A stretch of 64,000 nucleotides of DNA from Sulfobacillus sp. (GCA_027343695.1 DAHWKJ010000028.1:120950-184949); one strand, 5' to 3'; shown: positions 51,362 through 61,330, counted from the stretch's first letter. The notes: a model not told the origin generated them from the sequence alone. Made by a program: numbers and translations.

Positions 51362-52906
51362 ATGACACGGAAAACCCCATTGATGATTACCGCCGCGACG
51401 TTCCTGGCCGCAACGCTGGCTGCTTGCGGATCGTCTCCTGCTAAATCCAGTACGGCTCCTACCAAATCGGGGCCAGTGGTTGGTGGCACGCTCAACGTTG
51501 GTATTAATTCCGACTTTGTAACCCTGAGCCCTGCGATGTCGTCGGCGTTGATCGATCGCCAGGCCTTTATTAACATCTTCGATCCGTTGCTGAAGTTGTC
51601 GCCCACTATGCAGATTGAGCCCAATCTGATCACGCATTGGACGATTACCAACGGTGGGACTACCTATACGCTTTATCTACGACACGGCGTAAAGTTCCAA
51701 GATGGGACCCCGTTTAATGCTGCGGCGGTCTTATATAACTGGCATTGGGAAATGAATCCTGCCAACGCCTCGCCCCGGCGTTCCAACTTAGCCCTGGTCA
51801 GTAGCCTGTCAGCACCTAATGCCCACGAAGTGGTGGTTACGCTAAAGGCTCCATTTGCCGCGTTCTTGTCGCTCTTGGCTGGACGGACCGGGATGATTTC
51901 GTCCCCCACTGCCATGCAAAAGTGGGGGAGCTCTTACGGACTACATCCTGTAGGAACCGGTCCCTTCATGTTTGTTCAGTGGATCAAGAATGACCACATG
52001 ATCTTAAAGAGGAACCCTAACTACTGGCAGAAAGGCAAGCCGTACTTGAATAAGATCGTCTACACCCCAATCACCAGTCCGGTTCAAGAGTACAACGCGT
52101 TGGTCACCGGTCAGGTGAACATTATCGATAGCGTCCCGTATCAGGACGTCAGTTCACTCGCCAGCAATAGTTCTTTGCGGTCGGCACAGACACCTGGCTT
52201 GGGTTATGTTGATATGGAACTCAACACGACCGTGGCGCCCTTGAAAAACGTCCACAACCGCGAGGCGATCAACTACGCCATTAACCGCCAAGCCTTAAAC
52301 CAACTGTTATACTTTGGCCATGCGATCCCGGCTTATAGCCAGTTTTCACCAGCATCGTGGGCCTACAACCCAAATCTCAAGATTCCTTTCTCGGACACCC
52401 TCGCCAAGCAACAATTAGCCAAAGCGGGTAATCCCAATGGGTTTTCGTTTAATCTGTTGGGGGACAACAGCCCGACAACGGTCCAAGAAATGCAGGCAAT
52501 ACAAAGCGAATTAGGCAAAGTCGGGATTAAAGTAAACATTCAGCCCGTCGACTTCACAACGCTGTTGACAGACGCCATCGGCGGGAATTATCAGGCTGAC
52601 CTTTTAGGATGGAGTGGGCGACCCGATCCCGACCAGAACAGCTACGCGTTTGATACCACGGGTGGGAGTTTTAACGATCCAAGGTATTCCAATTCCCAGG
52701 TTGACAGCCTCTTGTTACGAGCCCGTGAAGCGACCTCGCAGTCGGTGCGCAAACAGTACTACAATCAGGCGGCCACCATTGTACTCCATCAAGCCCCCTA
52801 CATCTTTCTGGAGTACACGCCGGTCATCCAAGCCTGGTCGCCCAACGTACACGGGTTTAAAATCTATCCGGACGGTTTGATGCGGTTTAAAAACGTCTGG
52901 AAGTAA
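51362..52906 (+). CDS. Peptide/opine-type ABC transporter substrate-binding lipoprotein
   Basis: A 514-residue SBP_bac_5 family protein with a lipoprotein signal (lipobox LAAC near residue 20). It shows the family block PNLITHWTITNGGTTYTLYL with RHGVKFQDGTPFNAAAV, then HPVGTGPFMFVQW and NREAINYAINRQAL. It collects peptides, nickel-type chelates or other small ligands outside the membrane. A GAGGAGG site precedes the ATG. First structural gene of the operon. Confidence 0.9.
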   Translation: MTRKTPLMITAATFLAATLAACGSSPAKSSTAPTKSGPVVGGTLNVGINSDFVTLSPAMSSALIDRQAFINIFDPLLKLSPTMQIEPNLITHWTITNGGTTYTLYLRHGVKFQDGTPFNAAAVLYNWHWEMNPANASPRRSNLALVSSLSAPNAHEVVVTLKAPFAAFLSLLAGRTGMISSPTAMQKWGSSYGLHPVGTGPFMFVQWIKNDHMILKRNPNYWQKGKPYLNKIVYTPITSPVQEYNALVTGQVNIIDSVPYQDVSSLASNSSLRSAQTPGLGYVDMELNTTVAPLKNVHNREAINYAINRQALNQLLYFGHAIPAYSQFSPASWAYNPNLKIPFSDTLAKQQLAKAGNPNGFSFNLLGDNSPTTVQEMQAIQSELGKVGIKVNIQPVDFTTLLTDAIGGNYQADLLGWSGRPDPDQNSYAFDTTGGSFNDPRYSNSQVDSLLLRAREATSQSVRKQYYNQAATIVLHQAPYIFLEYTPVIQAWSPNVHGFKIYPDGLMRFKNVWK

Positions 52907-52921
52907 TGGGAGGACGGGCTT

Positions 52922-53866
52922 ATGGTACTCTTCGTCTTAAGACGACTGGTTAACCTGATCCCCGTAGCGTTTCTGGTCCTCATTGTGACCTTTAGTCTGA
53001 TACACGTGGCGCCGGGAAATCCTGCCTACACGATCTTGGGCGAGCAGGCCAGTCCCACCGCGGTGCGTTTGTTGGATCAGAAAATGGGTCTGAACCACCC
53101 TTTGGTGTCACAATTTGGAACCTATGTAGCGTCGGTGTTACACGGTAATCTCGGTAGTTCTTTGCTCGACGGCCAATCCGTGACATCCTTAATTATTACG
53201 AGACTGCCGGTCACGTTGGAGTTGTCAGTTCTGGCGGTAGCGCTATCTCTTCTGATAGCGCTACCCACCGGAATTTTAGCCGCCTATCGACCGAACACAT
53301 GGATTGACAGTGTCTCCAGACTTTTAGCCCTGTTGGGGGCCGCCATTCCGAACTTTTGGTTAGCGCTGCTGCTGGTCTATGTGTTTGCTGTGACATTGCG
53401 ATGGGCCCCATCGCTAGGGTGGGTCCCGCTTAACGTCAGTGTGTTGGGTAACTTGGGCCATTTGGTTCTCCCGACGATCGTGCTGGCACTACCGTTGGTC
53501 GCTATCACTTCCCGAGTGCTGCGGGGCGAACTGCTCGAAGTGATGCACCGCATCTATATTCAGGTGGCTCGGGCGAAAGGGGTCAAAGAGTGGGGTGTCG
53601 TGATGCATCACGGAGTCCGCAATGCGCTTATCCCGGTCGTCACGGTAATCGGGCTGCAGGTGGGTGGACTGCTCGGAGGCGTGGTTATTACCGAGTCCAT
53701 TTTTTCTCTGCCCGGTATGGGCCAACTCGTGGTTAACGCGATTTTTAATCGCGATTATCCGGTGCTTCAAGGTTCCGTCTTGTTTATGGCCCTGGTAGTG
53801 CTGTTGGCAAACCTGGCGGTCGACTTGATATACGCATGGGTAGACCCACGAATCCGGTACAACTGA
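52922..53866 (+). CDS. Peptide-type ABC transporter permease (DppB-like)
   Basis: A 314-residue permease with six helices. The N-terminal domain opening LVNLIPVAFLVLIVTFSLIHVAPG, the QMGLNHPL-like region and the EAA-type loop LLEVMHRIYIQVARAKGVKE are visible. GGGAGG precedes the ATG. It pairs with the next gene to form the membrane channel. Confidence 0.9.
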   Translation: MVLFVLRRLVNLIPVAFLVLIVTFSLIHVAPGNPAYTILGEQASPTAVRLLDQKMGLNHPLVSQFGTYVASVLHGNLGSSLLDGQSVTSLIITRLPVTLELSVLAVALSLLIALPTGILAAYRPNTWIDSVSRLLALLGAAIPNFWLALLLVYVFAVTLRWAPSLGWVPLNVSVLGNLGHLVLPTIVLALPLVAITSRVLRGELLEVMHRIYIQVARAKGVKEWGVVMHHGVRNALIPVVTVIGLQVGGLLGGVVITESIFSLPGMGQLVVNAIFNRDYPVLQGSVLFMALVVLLANLAVDLIYAWVDPRIRYN

Positions 53867-53881
53867 GGGGAGGCATACCAG

Positions 53882-54751
53882 GTGGCAGTGATTACAGAAT
53901 CGGTCAAAGCGGTGCCGATAAGCAATCGCCATCGGGCAGTTCGGCGATTCTTCAAGAACCGACTGGCAGTAGTGGGTCTTGGGGTGATCCTGTTTTTTGT
54001 GGCCATGGCAATACTTGCGCCTGTGATAGCGCCCTACTCTCCCTTGGCTGCTCACTTTTCCCAAGCGTTTCATGCACCCACAGCTCGCCACTGGCTGGGC
54101 ACCGACGAATTGGGAAGAGACGTTTTAAGCCGCATCATCTGGGGAGCACGGGGTTCTTTAATTTCTGGACTACTCATCGTGGCACTCGGGGTAGCCGTTG
54201 GGGTGCCGTTAGGATTAATCGCGGGATACTTTGGAGGAATTGTTGACGATATATTAATGCGGGTTGTCGACGCGGCATTAGCCTTTCCGGGTTTGGTATT
54301 GGCCCTCGCGATGGCGTGGATTCTCGGCCCGTCGTTAGGGCATGCCATTATCGCGATTGGTGTCGTGACGATTCCGCAATTTGCCCGGATTACCCGGGGC
54401 CAAGTCCTTGAGGTTAAAGGACGAGAATATGTCGAGGCTGCCCGGTGTGTGGGAGCGTCGCCGTTCCGGATCATGTTTCATCACATTCTCTTGAATGCGG
54501 CCACCCCAATTATCGTCGTCGCCACCCTGAACATTGGTGGAGCTATTTTGAGTGTAGCCAGCCTAAGTTTTTTGGGGTTAGGGCCACCGCCGCCCGCACC
54601 TAATTGGGGTTCCATGTTGCAGAGTGGTTCGCAGTATCTGACTCTGGCGCCATGGATTTCCTTATTTCCGGGCCTCGCCATTTTCCTGGTGGTTCTTGGC
54701 TTCAACACGCTCGGGGATGGGATTCGCGACGTTTTCGATCCCAATCACTAA
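53882..54751 (+). CDS. Peptide-type ABC transporter permease (DppC-like)
   Basis: A 289-residue permease with six helices. The opening FFKNRLAVVGLGVILFFVAM, the HWLGTDELGRDVLSRIIWG motif and the EAA loop VLEVKGREYVEAARCVGASP are typical of DppC. Start GTG with GGGGAGG upstream. It ends 28 bases before the NIF3 gene. No DppD or DppF ATPase genes follow. Confidence 0.9.
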   Translation: MAVITESVKAVPISNRHRAVRRFFKNRLAVVGLGVILFFVAMAILAPVIAPYSPLAAHFSQAFHAPTARHWLGTDELGRDVLSRIIWGARGSLISGLLIVALGVAVGVPLGLIAGYFGGIVDDILMRVVDAALAFPGLVLALAMAWILGPSLGHAIIAIGVVTIPQFARITRGQVLEVKGREYVEAARCVGASPFRIMFHHILLNAATPIIVVATLNIGGAILSVASLSFLGLGPPPPAPNWGSMLQSGSQYLTLAPWISLFPGLAIFLVVLGFNTLGDGIRDVFDPNH

Positions 54752-54779
54752 CCAAAAAAATAAAAGGGCAGGCGTTGTG

Positions 54780-55601
54780 ATGGGCGGCATTCATGGGGTA
54801 ACCACAGAAGATATTATGGACTGGGCGCTCGAAATCGCCGGACAAGATACCATGCCCATAGATAGTGGTATTCATGTGCGCGGTGATAACATCCGTCGTG
54901 TGCTATTCGGAATCGATGTTGCAGCCCCCGAGTTGCAGCTTGGGAAAGACATCGGCGTCGACCTCGTCATTGCGCACCACCCTCCCGACGCCCTGGTCAA
55001 TTTCCCTAAGATATTTGAACGCCACGTGGATTTGATGGTGGGGGCCGGCATTCCGGAGGACCGCGCGCGTGGTGCGATTGAGCCGATGACCGAACGCTGG
55101 CAGGACCGATTCCATAGCGCCAACTATGATCATGTCGTATCGGTAGCTCGACTGCTCAACCTGCCGTATATGAATATTCATAACCCGTTGGATGAATTAG
55201 GGCGCCAACGAATGGCGGCGGCGGTCGCAGGAATTAAGGCTTCACAGCCTCTCCAGGATGTGATCGCCGCCCTCAATACCCTCGACGAAATAAAAAACGC
55301 GCCCATCGAACCCCAAGTCGCCGTGGGGTCGTTCGATAGTCCAGCGGGTCGGGTCATGGTCGTCCACGGCGCTGGCACCAATGGCGGCTATGAGATTGCT
55401 CGCGAGTACTTTGACCACGGAATTGGTACTGTCGTGTATATCCACCTCGCCACTGACGCTAGGCTGAAGTTGCACAACGAGGCCCGGGGTAATGTCATCG
55501 TAGTCGGGCATCTCCCCGGCGATTTAGTCGGGATCGAGCCCTTTGCCGCTCTCATGCGGCGCCGTGGCCTCGACGTCATTGGGTTTTCGGGCATCGCCTA
55601 G
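54780..55601 (+). CDS. NIF3/DUF34 family dinuclear metal protein
   Basis: A 273-residue member of the NIF3 family. Metal ligands appear as HHPP in VDLVIAHHPPDALVN, Asp in FGIDVAAPEL, and His/Glu in the C-terminal HLATDARLKLHNEARGNVIV block with VVGHLPGD. The family is sometimes annotated as GTP cyclohydrolase I type 2, but its real reaction is unsettled. The start at 54780 is chosen because the frame from 54696 overlaps DppC. It is the last gene of the importer operon and is followed by a strong terminator, so its job is probably linked to the imported compound. Confidence 0.85.
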   Translation: MGGIHGVTTEDIMDWALEIAGQDTMPIDSGIHVRGDNIRRVLFGIDVAAPELQLGKDIGVDLVIAHHPPDALVNFPKIFERHVDLMVGAGIPEDRARGAIEPMTERWQDRFHSANYDHVVSVARLLNLPYMNIHNPLDELGRQRMAAAVAGIKASQPLQDVIAALNTLDEIKNAPIEPQVAVGSFDSPAGRVMVVHGAGTNGGYEIAREYFDHGIGTVVYIHLATDARLKLHNEARGNVIVVGHLPGDLVGIEPFAALMRRRGLDVIGFSGIA

Positions 55602-55611
55602 ACCGTTTAGT

Positions 55612-55669
55612 GGGGGGACGGCAATCGCCGAGCTTGGGCGGTTGCCGTCCCCCTTTTTATCTTTTTTCG
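55612..55669 (+). terminator. Strong rho-independent terminator
   Basis: GGGGGACGGCAA at 55613-55624 pairs with TTGCCGTCCCCC at 55642-55653, with further pairing inside, followed by TTTTTATCTTTTTT. It ends the importer operon. Confidence 0.9.
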
Positions 55670-55762
55670 GTGGGGAAGAGGGATCGCCTAGATCCATGAT
55701 GGTATTGACCTACATCTTGCGCTAGGATAAAGTTCGATACTAATCTTAAGGTAGGTATGCCA

Positions 55763-57529
55763 ATGCGTGTCAGTCTTCGTAATCGGTGGGCAATAGGATG
55801 CGGCCTAGCGGGCGTTATCGGAATCTTTGTAGCGCTACCATTTTGGGTGGTCGTCCAACGCATTCCACGGCTTAAACACGAATTACGTGTTGTCCAAGCG
55901 GACGTTCATCAAAAAAAATTTCAACAGTTGGACGTTGCGCTGGGCCAACTGCACGCGACGCTCAACACAGTGGACGAGGCGGGGCGGATGGCGGTTTATG
56001 TTCGATTGCTTCCCCATTATGGAGCCCTTTATGCCAACAGCATGCGGCTTTTAGCGGGGGGCGTTGATCTTACCGAGGCTCTGTCGATCGGCCTTCAAGG
56101 GGTACCCTCTGACCTCACCCAACACAAGATACCGGCGCTCGTGAGCCTCCTGACTGCATGGAAGCCCAAAATAGGCCCCGCGATGCCATGGCTCAGAAAA
56201 GCTGCTGTAGCGTGGAACGGCGTGCAGCCAAAAGATCTCCCAGGCCTATTGTACGCCCGATGGCCACTAATCGATCAGGTTCGCCAATTGATTCCTTCCA
56301 TTCTGACCTACGCTCCGTCTATGGCGTCCGCCGGGACGACTCTCGCCCAGGTGATGGGCGAGCCGCAAAGCCAAAGATATCTGGTCATGTTCGAAAACAG
56401 CGGGGAATTGCGAGCGACGGGGGGCTTCATGACAGCGTATGGTTATCTGGTTATGTCACATGGAAAAGTCGCGAGCGTTTCCTCTCAAAACATCTATACG
56501 CTGAGTTCAAAGGTGCGGTATCGTCCTCCGGCATCCATGGTAATTCACCGCTACCTGTACTTGTGGCATTGGCACCTAAGGGACTCAAACTGGTCGCCCA
56601 ATGTTCCGACTGCGGTGCAGAACATTTATAAATTTTACGATTCGGTGCCGGGGGCTCCAAAAGTAAACGGAACCATCCTTGTGACCACCTGGTTTGTCGA
56701 CCGACTCCTATACGATGTGGGACCCGTCACCGTGCCCACCAACCTCGGACCGGTAACCGTGACGGCGAAAAATGCTAATTATGAAATGGAATACATGGCC
56801 GAGAAATCAGGGTTGTCGCAGTCAGAGCGCAAGGGCTTTATCAGCGTGATGATGAACACCATCTTAAAAAAGGCGTTCCATGCTCACGGTCTTTTGTTAG
56901 AACGCATTTTGGGAACCGTCATCCAAGCCCTCCAACAAAAATTACTCCTGGTGAACTTCAACGCGGGTCCGGCCCAGAATCTTTTACAGCAGTTGAACTG
57001 GGCAGGTACGGTGGATCGACGAGTCTCAGGGAATTACCTTCAGGTGGTAGATGAAAACCTGGGTGGTCACAAGGACAATTATTTCATTAAGGAATCCGTT
57101 GCGGTAGACGTCAAGAAAGTGGGTACTCGCACATTAGAGACTGTCAAAATCACTTGGGTGAATCCCGCTCCGCCGGATGGAAACTGGTTGGTGGTTCCAT
57201 ACACCGCATGGATTCGGCTCTATCTTCCGACCGGGACTAAGCTTCTGCATATCCACGGCGAGAACGGTCCCATCCAGCAGTATGATAATAGGGTGGTCAA
57301 TAAAACCGTGATCGGAACGCATGTCACCATCCCGAATAAACTAACCGCCTCAGCTCCTCCAAGTCAAGGGTCTTTGACCTATTCGCTCTTATTACCGAGC
57401 AAAATTCCGATTCAACAGCTCACTTTGCAAAAGCAACCGGGGGTCCGAGAAATTCACTATGATGTCAACATAGACGGTGTAAAAAAACACCTGAGCCTAT
57501 ACCAAGACACCACCCTGAACGGGCTATGA
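55763..57529 (+). CDS. DUF4012 domain protein, membrane-anchored
   Basis: A 588-residue protein with a short basic N-terminus, one signal-anchor helix (AIGCGLAGVIGIFVALPFWV) and a large exterior domain. The DUF4012 signature FENSGELRATGGFMTAYG lies near residue 215, followed by the conserved RDSNWSPNVPTAVQNIY. The family is widespread on Gram-positive and actinobacterial surfaces, near polysaccharide genes, and its function is not established. The ATG at 55763 has AAGGTAGG at good spacing. The next gene is a glycosyltransferase 14 bases on, which agrees with a role in cell-surface polymer assembly. Confidence 0.85.
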   Translation: MRVSLRNRWAIGCGLAGVIGIFVALPFWVVVQRIPRLKHELRVVQADVHQKKFQQLDVALGQLHATLNTVDEAGRMAVYVRLLPHYGALYANSMRLLAGGVDLTEALSIGLQGVPSDLTQHKIPALVSLLTAWKPKIGPAMPWLRKAAVAWNGVQPKDLPGLLYARWPLIDQVRQLIPSILTYAPSMASAGTTLAQVMGEPQSQRYLVMFENSGELRATGGFMTAYGYLVMSHGKVASVSSQNIYTLSSKVRYRPPASMVIHRYLYLWHWHLRDSNWSPNVPTAVQNIYKFYDSVPGAPKVNGTILVTTWFVDRLLYDVGPVTVPTNLGPVTVTAKNANYEMEYMAEKSGLSQSERKGFISVMMNTILKKAFHAHGLLLERILGTVIQALQQKLLLVNFNAGPAQNLLQQLNWAGTVDRRVSGNYLQVVDENLGGHKDNYFIKESVAVDVKKVGTRTLETVKITWVNPAPPDGNWLVVPYTAWIRLYLPTGTKLLHIHGENGPIQQYDNRVVNKTVIGTHVTIPNKLTASAPPSQGSLTYSLLLPSKIPIQQLTLQKQPGVREIHYDVNIDGVKKHLSLYQDTTLNGL

Positions 57530-57542
57530 GGGAGCGAAGGCT

Positions 57543-58655
57543 GTGCGAATAAGTTTTCTCTTGCCGAATTTTAGTCACGTCCCGATTGGCGGGTATAAGG
57601 TCGTGTACGAGTATGCCAGTCGTCTCCAATCTCTTGGTCACCAGGTCTACGTGATCCAGTCCCCGTTGGTCCGCAAGGATAGCAATTTGACCAGGCGTGT
57701 GCATGCATGGAAGTCTTTTTGGTACCGGGCGGGCCGGGGAAGACATTCTTTTCGTCCGTCGGCATGGGTGACCCTTCATCCCGGAGTACGCCTCTTATGG
57801 CGACCAAGTTTTGCGGACCGCTGGATCCCTGACGCTGAGGTGGTCATTGCCACTGCGTGGCAAACGGCGGAGTGGATCACTGATTACCCGCGGTCAAAGG
57901 GAGTGAAATGTTATTTCATTCAGCATTTGGAAACTTGGAGCGGGGCAGCCCCGGAAAGGGTTGTGGCCACTTGGCGGCTTCCTCTCTATAAAATCGTGAT
58001 CGCGAGGTGGCTCCAGGAATACGCCTTGAGCCTGGGCCAGACGGCTCGGTATGTCCCCAACGGACAAGACCCTGCCGAATTCGGCGTGGATTGTCCGATA
58101 GGGTTGCGCGACCCCAAACATGTTGGCATGATGGTGCACCCAGCTCCTTGGAAGGGTACCCAAGACGGATTAAAAGCGCTTGAATTGGTCCATGATGAGG
58201 TAGCCGGATTAACCGTCACGCTATTTGGCGCGGAACCACGGCCCACCGAGTTGCCCCGGTGGGCGCATTACATCTATAATCCTGACCGGGGCGCCTTGCG
58301 TCAGTTGTATAACCAACTGGCCGTATTTGTCGGCCCCAGTTGGGCCGAAGGATGGGGGCTCCCGCCGATGGAGGCGGCATTATCAGGCGCGGCGCTCGCG
58401 GTCACCGACATCGGGGGCCATCGCGAGTATGCCAGGGATTATGACACCGCTTTGCTATCGCCCGTCAAAGACCCCGAAGCGATGGCCAAAAATGTGGTGC
58501 GCCTCATTCAAGATGATGCACTACGCATCCAACTGGCTGAGCGTGCACTGACCTTTTGCCAAAAATTTAACTGGAACTCGTCAAGCAAGCTATTGGAAGC
58601 GGAACTGTATGCCGCGCGTAAAGCGAATGGCGATGAGCGGCATGGAACATCATAA
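57543..58655 (+). CDS. Family 4-type glycosyltransferase
   Basis: A 370-residue GT-B transferase. The C-terminal donor-binding domain carries GPSWAEGWGLPPMEAALSG with the EGWG motif, and AVTDIGGHREYARDY; the N-terminal domain opens with ISFLLPNFSHVPIGGYKVVYE. Start GTG with GAGGGAG upstream. Co-transcribed with the DUF4012 gene and overlapping region with the next unit's leader. It probably adds a sugar to a surface polymer. Confidence 0.85.
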   Translation: MRISFLLPNFSHVPIGGYKVVYEYASRLQSLGHQVYVIQSPLVRKDSNLTRRVHAWKSFWYRAGRGRHSFRPSAWVTLHPGVRLLWRPSFADRWIPDAEVVIATAWQTAEWITDYPRSKGVKCYFIQHLETWSGAAPERVVATWRLPLYKIVIARWLQEYALSLGQTARYVPNGQDPAEFGVDCPIGLRDPKHVGMMVHPAPWKGTQDGLKALELVHDEVAGLTVTLFGAEPRPTELPRWAHYIYNPDRGALRQLYNQLAVFVGPSWAEGWGLPPMEAALSGAALAVTDIGGHREYARDYDTALLSPVKDPEAMAKNVVRLIQDDALRIQLAERALTFCQKFNWNSSSKLLEAELYAARKANGDERHGTS

Positions 58656-58680
58656 CCAGGAAACGCGGAGAGGAAAGACC

Positions 58681-59742
58681 ATGCCGAAGACGTTGTCCAG
58701 GATTTTCGCGGTAGTCCTTTTATTGGGACTGGGACTCTATCTCATGCTACGAATTTTCTTAGTTCCAGAGGTCTCCCATGGGAAGAACTATAGGGTGGCC
58801 CAGTTCTCTCATGTTTTTATTATTGTCATGGAAAACCATGGCACCCAGAGCTTGATCCATAACCCAAACACTCCATATATTGATCGCCTGATGACCCATT
58901 ACGGGTTAGATACCCAGTATGACGGCATTACCCACCCTAGCCTACCCAATTACTTGGGACTGATCTCGGGATCGACACAAGGCCAATTAACGGATAATCC
59001 CAAAACCACTTTTCGAGGACCCACTCTAGTTACGCAGCTCCGGTCGCATCATAAAACGTGGCAGGCAGTCATGCAGAGTATCCCATCTCCGGGATACTCT
59101 GGAGCGTGGTATCCGGATGCAACGGCAAGCCAATCTATTTTAGCCCCGCCTAATGCGCTCTACGCGAAAAAGCATGACCCCTTTCAGTTTTTTGACTCGA
59201 TCAGTCACCAGAGCCTCATCCGCCACACGAGAAATTTAAGAGCTTTCGAGACCGAACTTAAACAGGGAAAGGTGCCCAATCTGATTTTTATCACGCCCAA
59301 TTTATGTCATGACATGCACGGTCAACCGAACCAAGCCGGTGCGTCTTGTCCTACCAGCCAAGGCACCCAATTAGAACAGATGGGCAACAAATTTCTAGCT
59401 ACATGGGTGCCCCGCATTCAAAACTCTTCCAGTTGGTCCGGCAATGCGGTCATATTCATTTTGTGGGACGAGGCGAACTTCCCAACCAATCTCGCGGGGG
59501 TAGCAGGTTATTTGAGAGGGGCACCCGGAACTCCGCGAATACTTGGAATCCCTCTCGGGGGAGGGTCGGTACCGCTCATCGTTATTGATCGCCAGATTCC
59601 TCGACCTCAACGCGTGAACATTGTCTGCAATCACTATTGTGTGCTTAAAACCATTCAAAGCAGCTGGAGGCTGGGTTATTTGGGTGCAACCCAAAACCCG
59701 GCCGTGAAGACGCTGGTGCCATTGGTCCCCGCAGCTCCGTGA
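58681..59742 (+). CDS. Membrane-anchored phosphoesterase (alkaline phosphatase superfamily)
   Basis: A 353-residue exported enzyme with a signal anchor (FAVVLLLGLGLYLMLRIFLV) and a phosphoesterase domain. The metal- and nucleophile-region motifs are VFIIVMENHGTQSLI, THPSLPNYLGLISGS and VIFILWDEANFP. The family includes phospholipase C-like and acid phosphatase enzymes. The ATG at 58681 has GAGAGGAAAG upstream; the longer frame from 58609 overlaps the glycosyltransferase. It may hydrolyse phosphate esters at the cell surface, perhaps of the polymer handled by its neighbours. Confidence 0.82.
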   Translation: MPKTLSRIFAVVLLLGLGLYLMLRIFLVPEVSHGKNYRVAQFSHVFIIVMENHGTQSLIHNPNTPYIDRLMTHYGLDTQYDGITHPSLPNYLGLISGSTQGQLTDNPKTTFRGPTLVTQLRSHHKTWQAVMQSIPSPGYSGAWYPDATASQSILAPPNALYAKKHDPFQFFDSISHQSLIRHTRNLRAFETELKQGKVPNLIFITPNLCHDMHGQPNQAGASCPTSQGTQLEQMGNKFLATWVPRIQNSSSWSGNAVIFILWDEANFPTNLAGVAGYLRGAPGTPRILGIPLGGGSVPLIVIDRQIPRPQRVNIVCNHYCVLKTIQSSWRLGYLGATQNPAVKTLVPLVPAAP

Positions 59743-59902
59743 CCCGTGACCTCGGGCCACTAGGTCGACAGGGGGCTGAGGACCCGCTCGATGCACCCGT
59801 GCCCTTTGTGAATGTAACCCGCAACTGAATAGCCTTCCGAAATCAGTGACAGGGCTGCCGGTTCGATGCATGTTTTCCCTTCTTTTATTGCAAACTTCCC
59901 AT

Positions 59903-61330
59903 ATGAAATTCTCGTCGATCGCCAAGAAAAAGTTAAAGACCACGCAGACCCGACTCGTAAGTCATCAGTATGGTAGTGGGGAGCGTGCTCCCGCGACGAA
60001 AAACATCGGTACCACGAGCCTCTCTTTAATGACGATCGGCGGCATTATGGGCTCAGGTCTGTTTTTGGCCATCGGGTCAGCCATTCATCTGGCTGGGCCA
60101 GCGGTAGCCATTTCGTTTTTGATTGGGGTCACGCTCATGATGATTGAGGTCTCGGCACTCGCTGAGATGTCTGCCGCGGATCCGGAACGGGGCTCGTTTT
60201 TGGCGTTTGCGCGTCACACTCTCGGAAACGGTTCCGCCTTTATTGGAGGGTGGGTATTTTGGTTTTCCAGCGTGTTAAATTTAGCGGCTGAGGCTACCGC
60301 AGGGGCGATTTTCACCCGACTCTGGTTCCCCAGTGTCCCGGTTTACGTCTTCAGTATGGGCTACTCTATTATCATAGTGGCCATCAATTTTTTGACGGTC
60401 AAGGGATTCAGTGTGATTGAGTCGATCATGTCAATGGCTAAGATTGTGGCGACTGTCGCGTTTATTATCCTGGGGGGTCTCATAGTGACCCATGTGCTCC
60501 CGATTTCCCACACTGTCGGGGCTCGGTTATGGACCAAGTCCCCGTCGTTTTTTCCCCACGGCATCTCCGGGATTGGGGCGGCCATGGTTCTCGTCCTGTT
60601 TTCCATGTCGGGAACCGGAGTGCTCGGGCTTGCCGCTTCCAATGTACGGCGTCCCGAACACACTATTGGAGCCACGATTCGCAACACCGTTGTCGGTATT
60701 TATGTGTTGTACGTCGGCGCTGCATTAACCATTACGGCCATCCTGCGTTGGTCGACGGTGCCTACGCAACAAAGCCCGTTCACGGCAGCATTGAATATTT
60801 TACATAATGTATGGGTCGTCGACATCATGAATGTCATCATTTTATTCGCCGTGTTGAGCGCCATGAACGCGGGCCTCTTTGCGACCGACCGCGTCCTGGC
60901 TACCCTTGGACGGATTCATGATGCGCCTCACGCCTTGGCGCGAGAGTCCCACGGAATTCCGCGGATAGCCAACGCTCTAAGCGGTGGCTTGCTCGTGGTG
61001 GTTAGTGGTCTCGCTTATTTCCTACCCAAAACCGCTTATCTCTACTTAGTGACCGCCACAGGCTTTCAGGCGCTTATGGTCTGGGTGTTGATCATCGTCA
61101 CCGAAATTTATTTCCGACCACACTTACTGAAACGCCATCGCATTTTGCGCTTTAAAGTGATTGGCTTTCCGATTGTATCTTGGTGTGGGGTAGCCCTCAT
61201 TTTAGCGGTCATAGCGACTGCTCCGCTGGCACCCCATGAACTGATCGCCCTGGCGATATCTGTCGGCGCCACCGCCCTATTTGGGGTAGCGTATTTGCCA
61301 GTAAAACACCATCGCCTGCACCACCGTTGA
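59903..61330 (+). CDS. Amino acid permease (APC superfamily)
   Basis: A 475-residue twelve-helix carrier. The helix 1 motif is GGIMGSGLFLAIGSAIHLAG, followed by ALAEMSAADPERGSFLAFAR, SMSGTGVLGLAAS and MNAGLFATDRVLATLGR. It belongs with the LYP/GABA type amino acid permeases that import cationic, aromatic or neutral amino acids with protons. The start at 59903 (MKFSS) is preferred, though an ATG at 59846 is in frame and both sites are weak. It is followed by alanine dehydrogenase, so import of alanine or a related amino acid is possible. Confidence 0.82.
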   Translation: MKFSSIAKKKLKTTQTRLVSHQYGSGERAPATKNIGTTSLSLMTIGGIMGSGLFLAIGSAIHLAGPAVAISFLIGVTLMMIEVSALAEMSAADPERGSFLAFARHTLGNGSAFIGGWVFWFSSVLNLAAEATAGAIFTRLWFPSVPVYVFSMGYSIIIVAINFLTVKGFSVIESIMSMAKIVATVAFIILGGLIVTHVLPISHTVGARLWTKSPSFFPHGISGIGAAMVLVLFSMSGTGVLGLAASNVRRPEHTIGATIRNTVVGIYVLYVGAALTITAILRWSTVPTQQSPFTAALNILHNVWVVDIMNVIILFAVLSAMNAGLFATDRVLATLGRIHDAPHALARESHGIPRIANALSGGLLVVVSGLAYFLPKTAYLYLVTATGFQALMVWVLIIVTEIYFRPHLLKRHRILRFKVIGFPIVSWCGVALILAVIATAPLAPHELIALAISVGATALFGVAYLPVKHHRLHHR

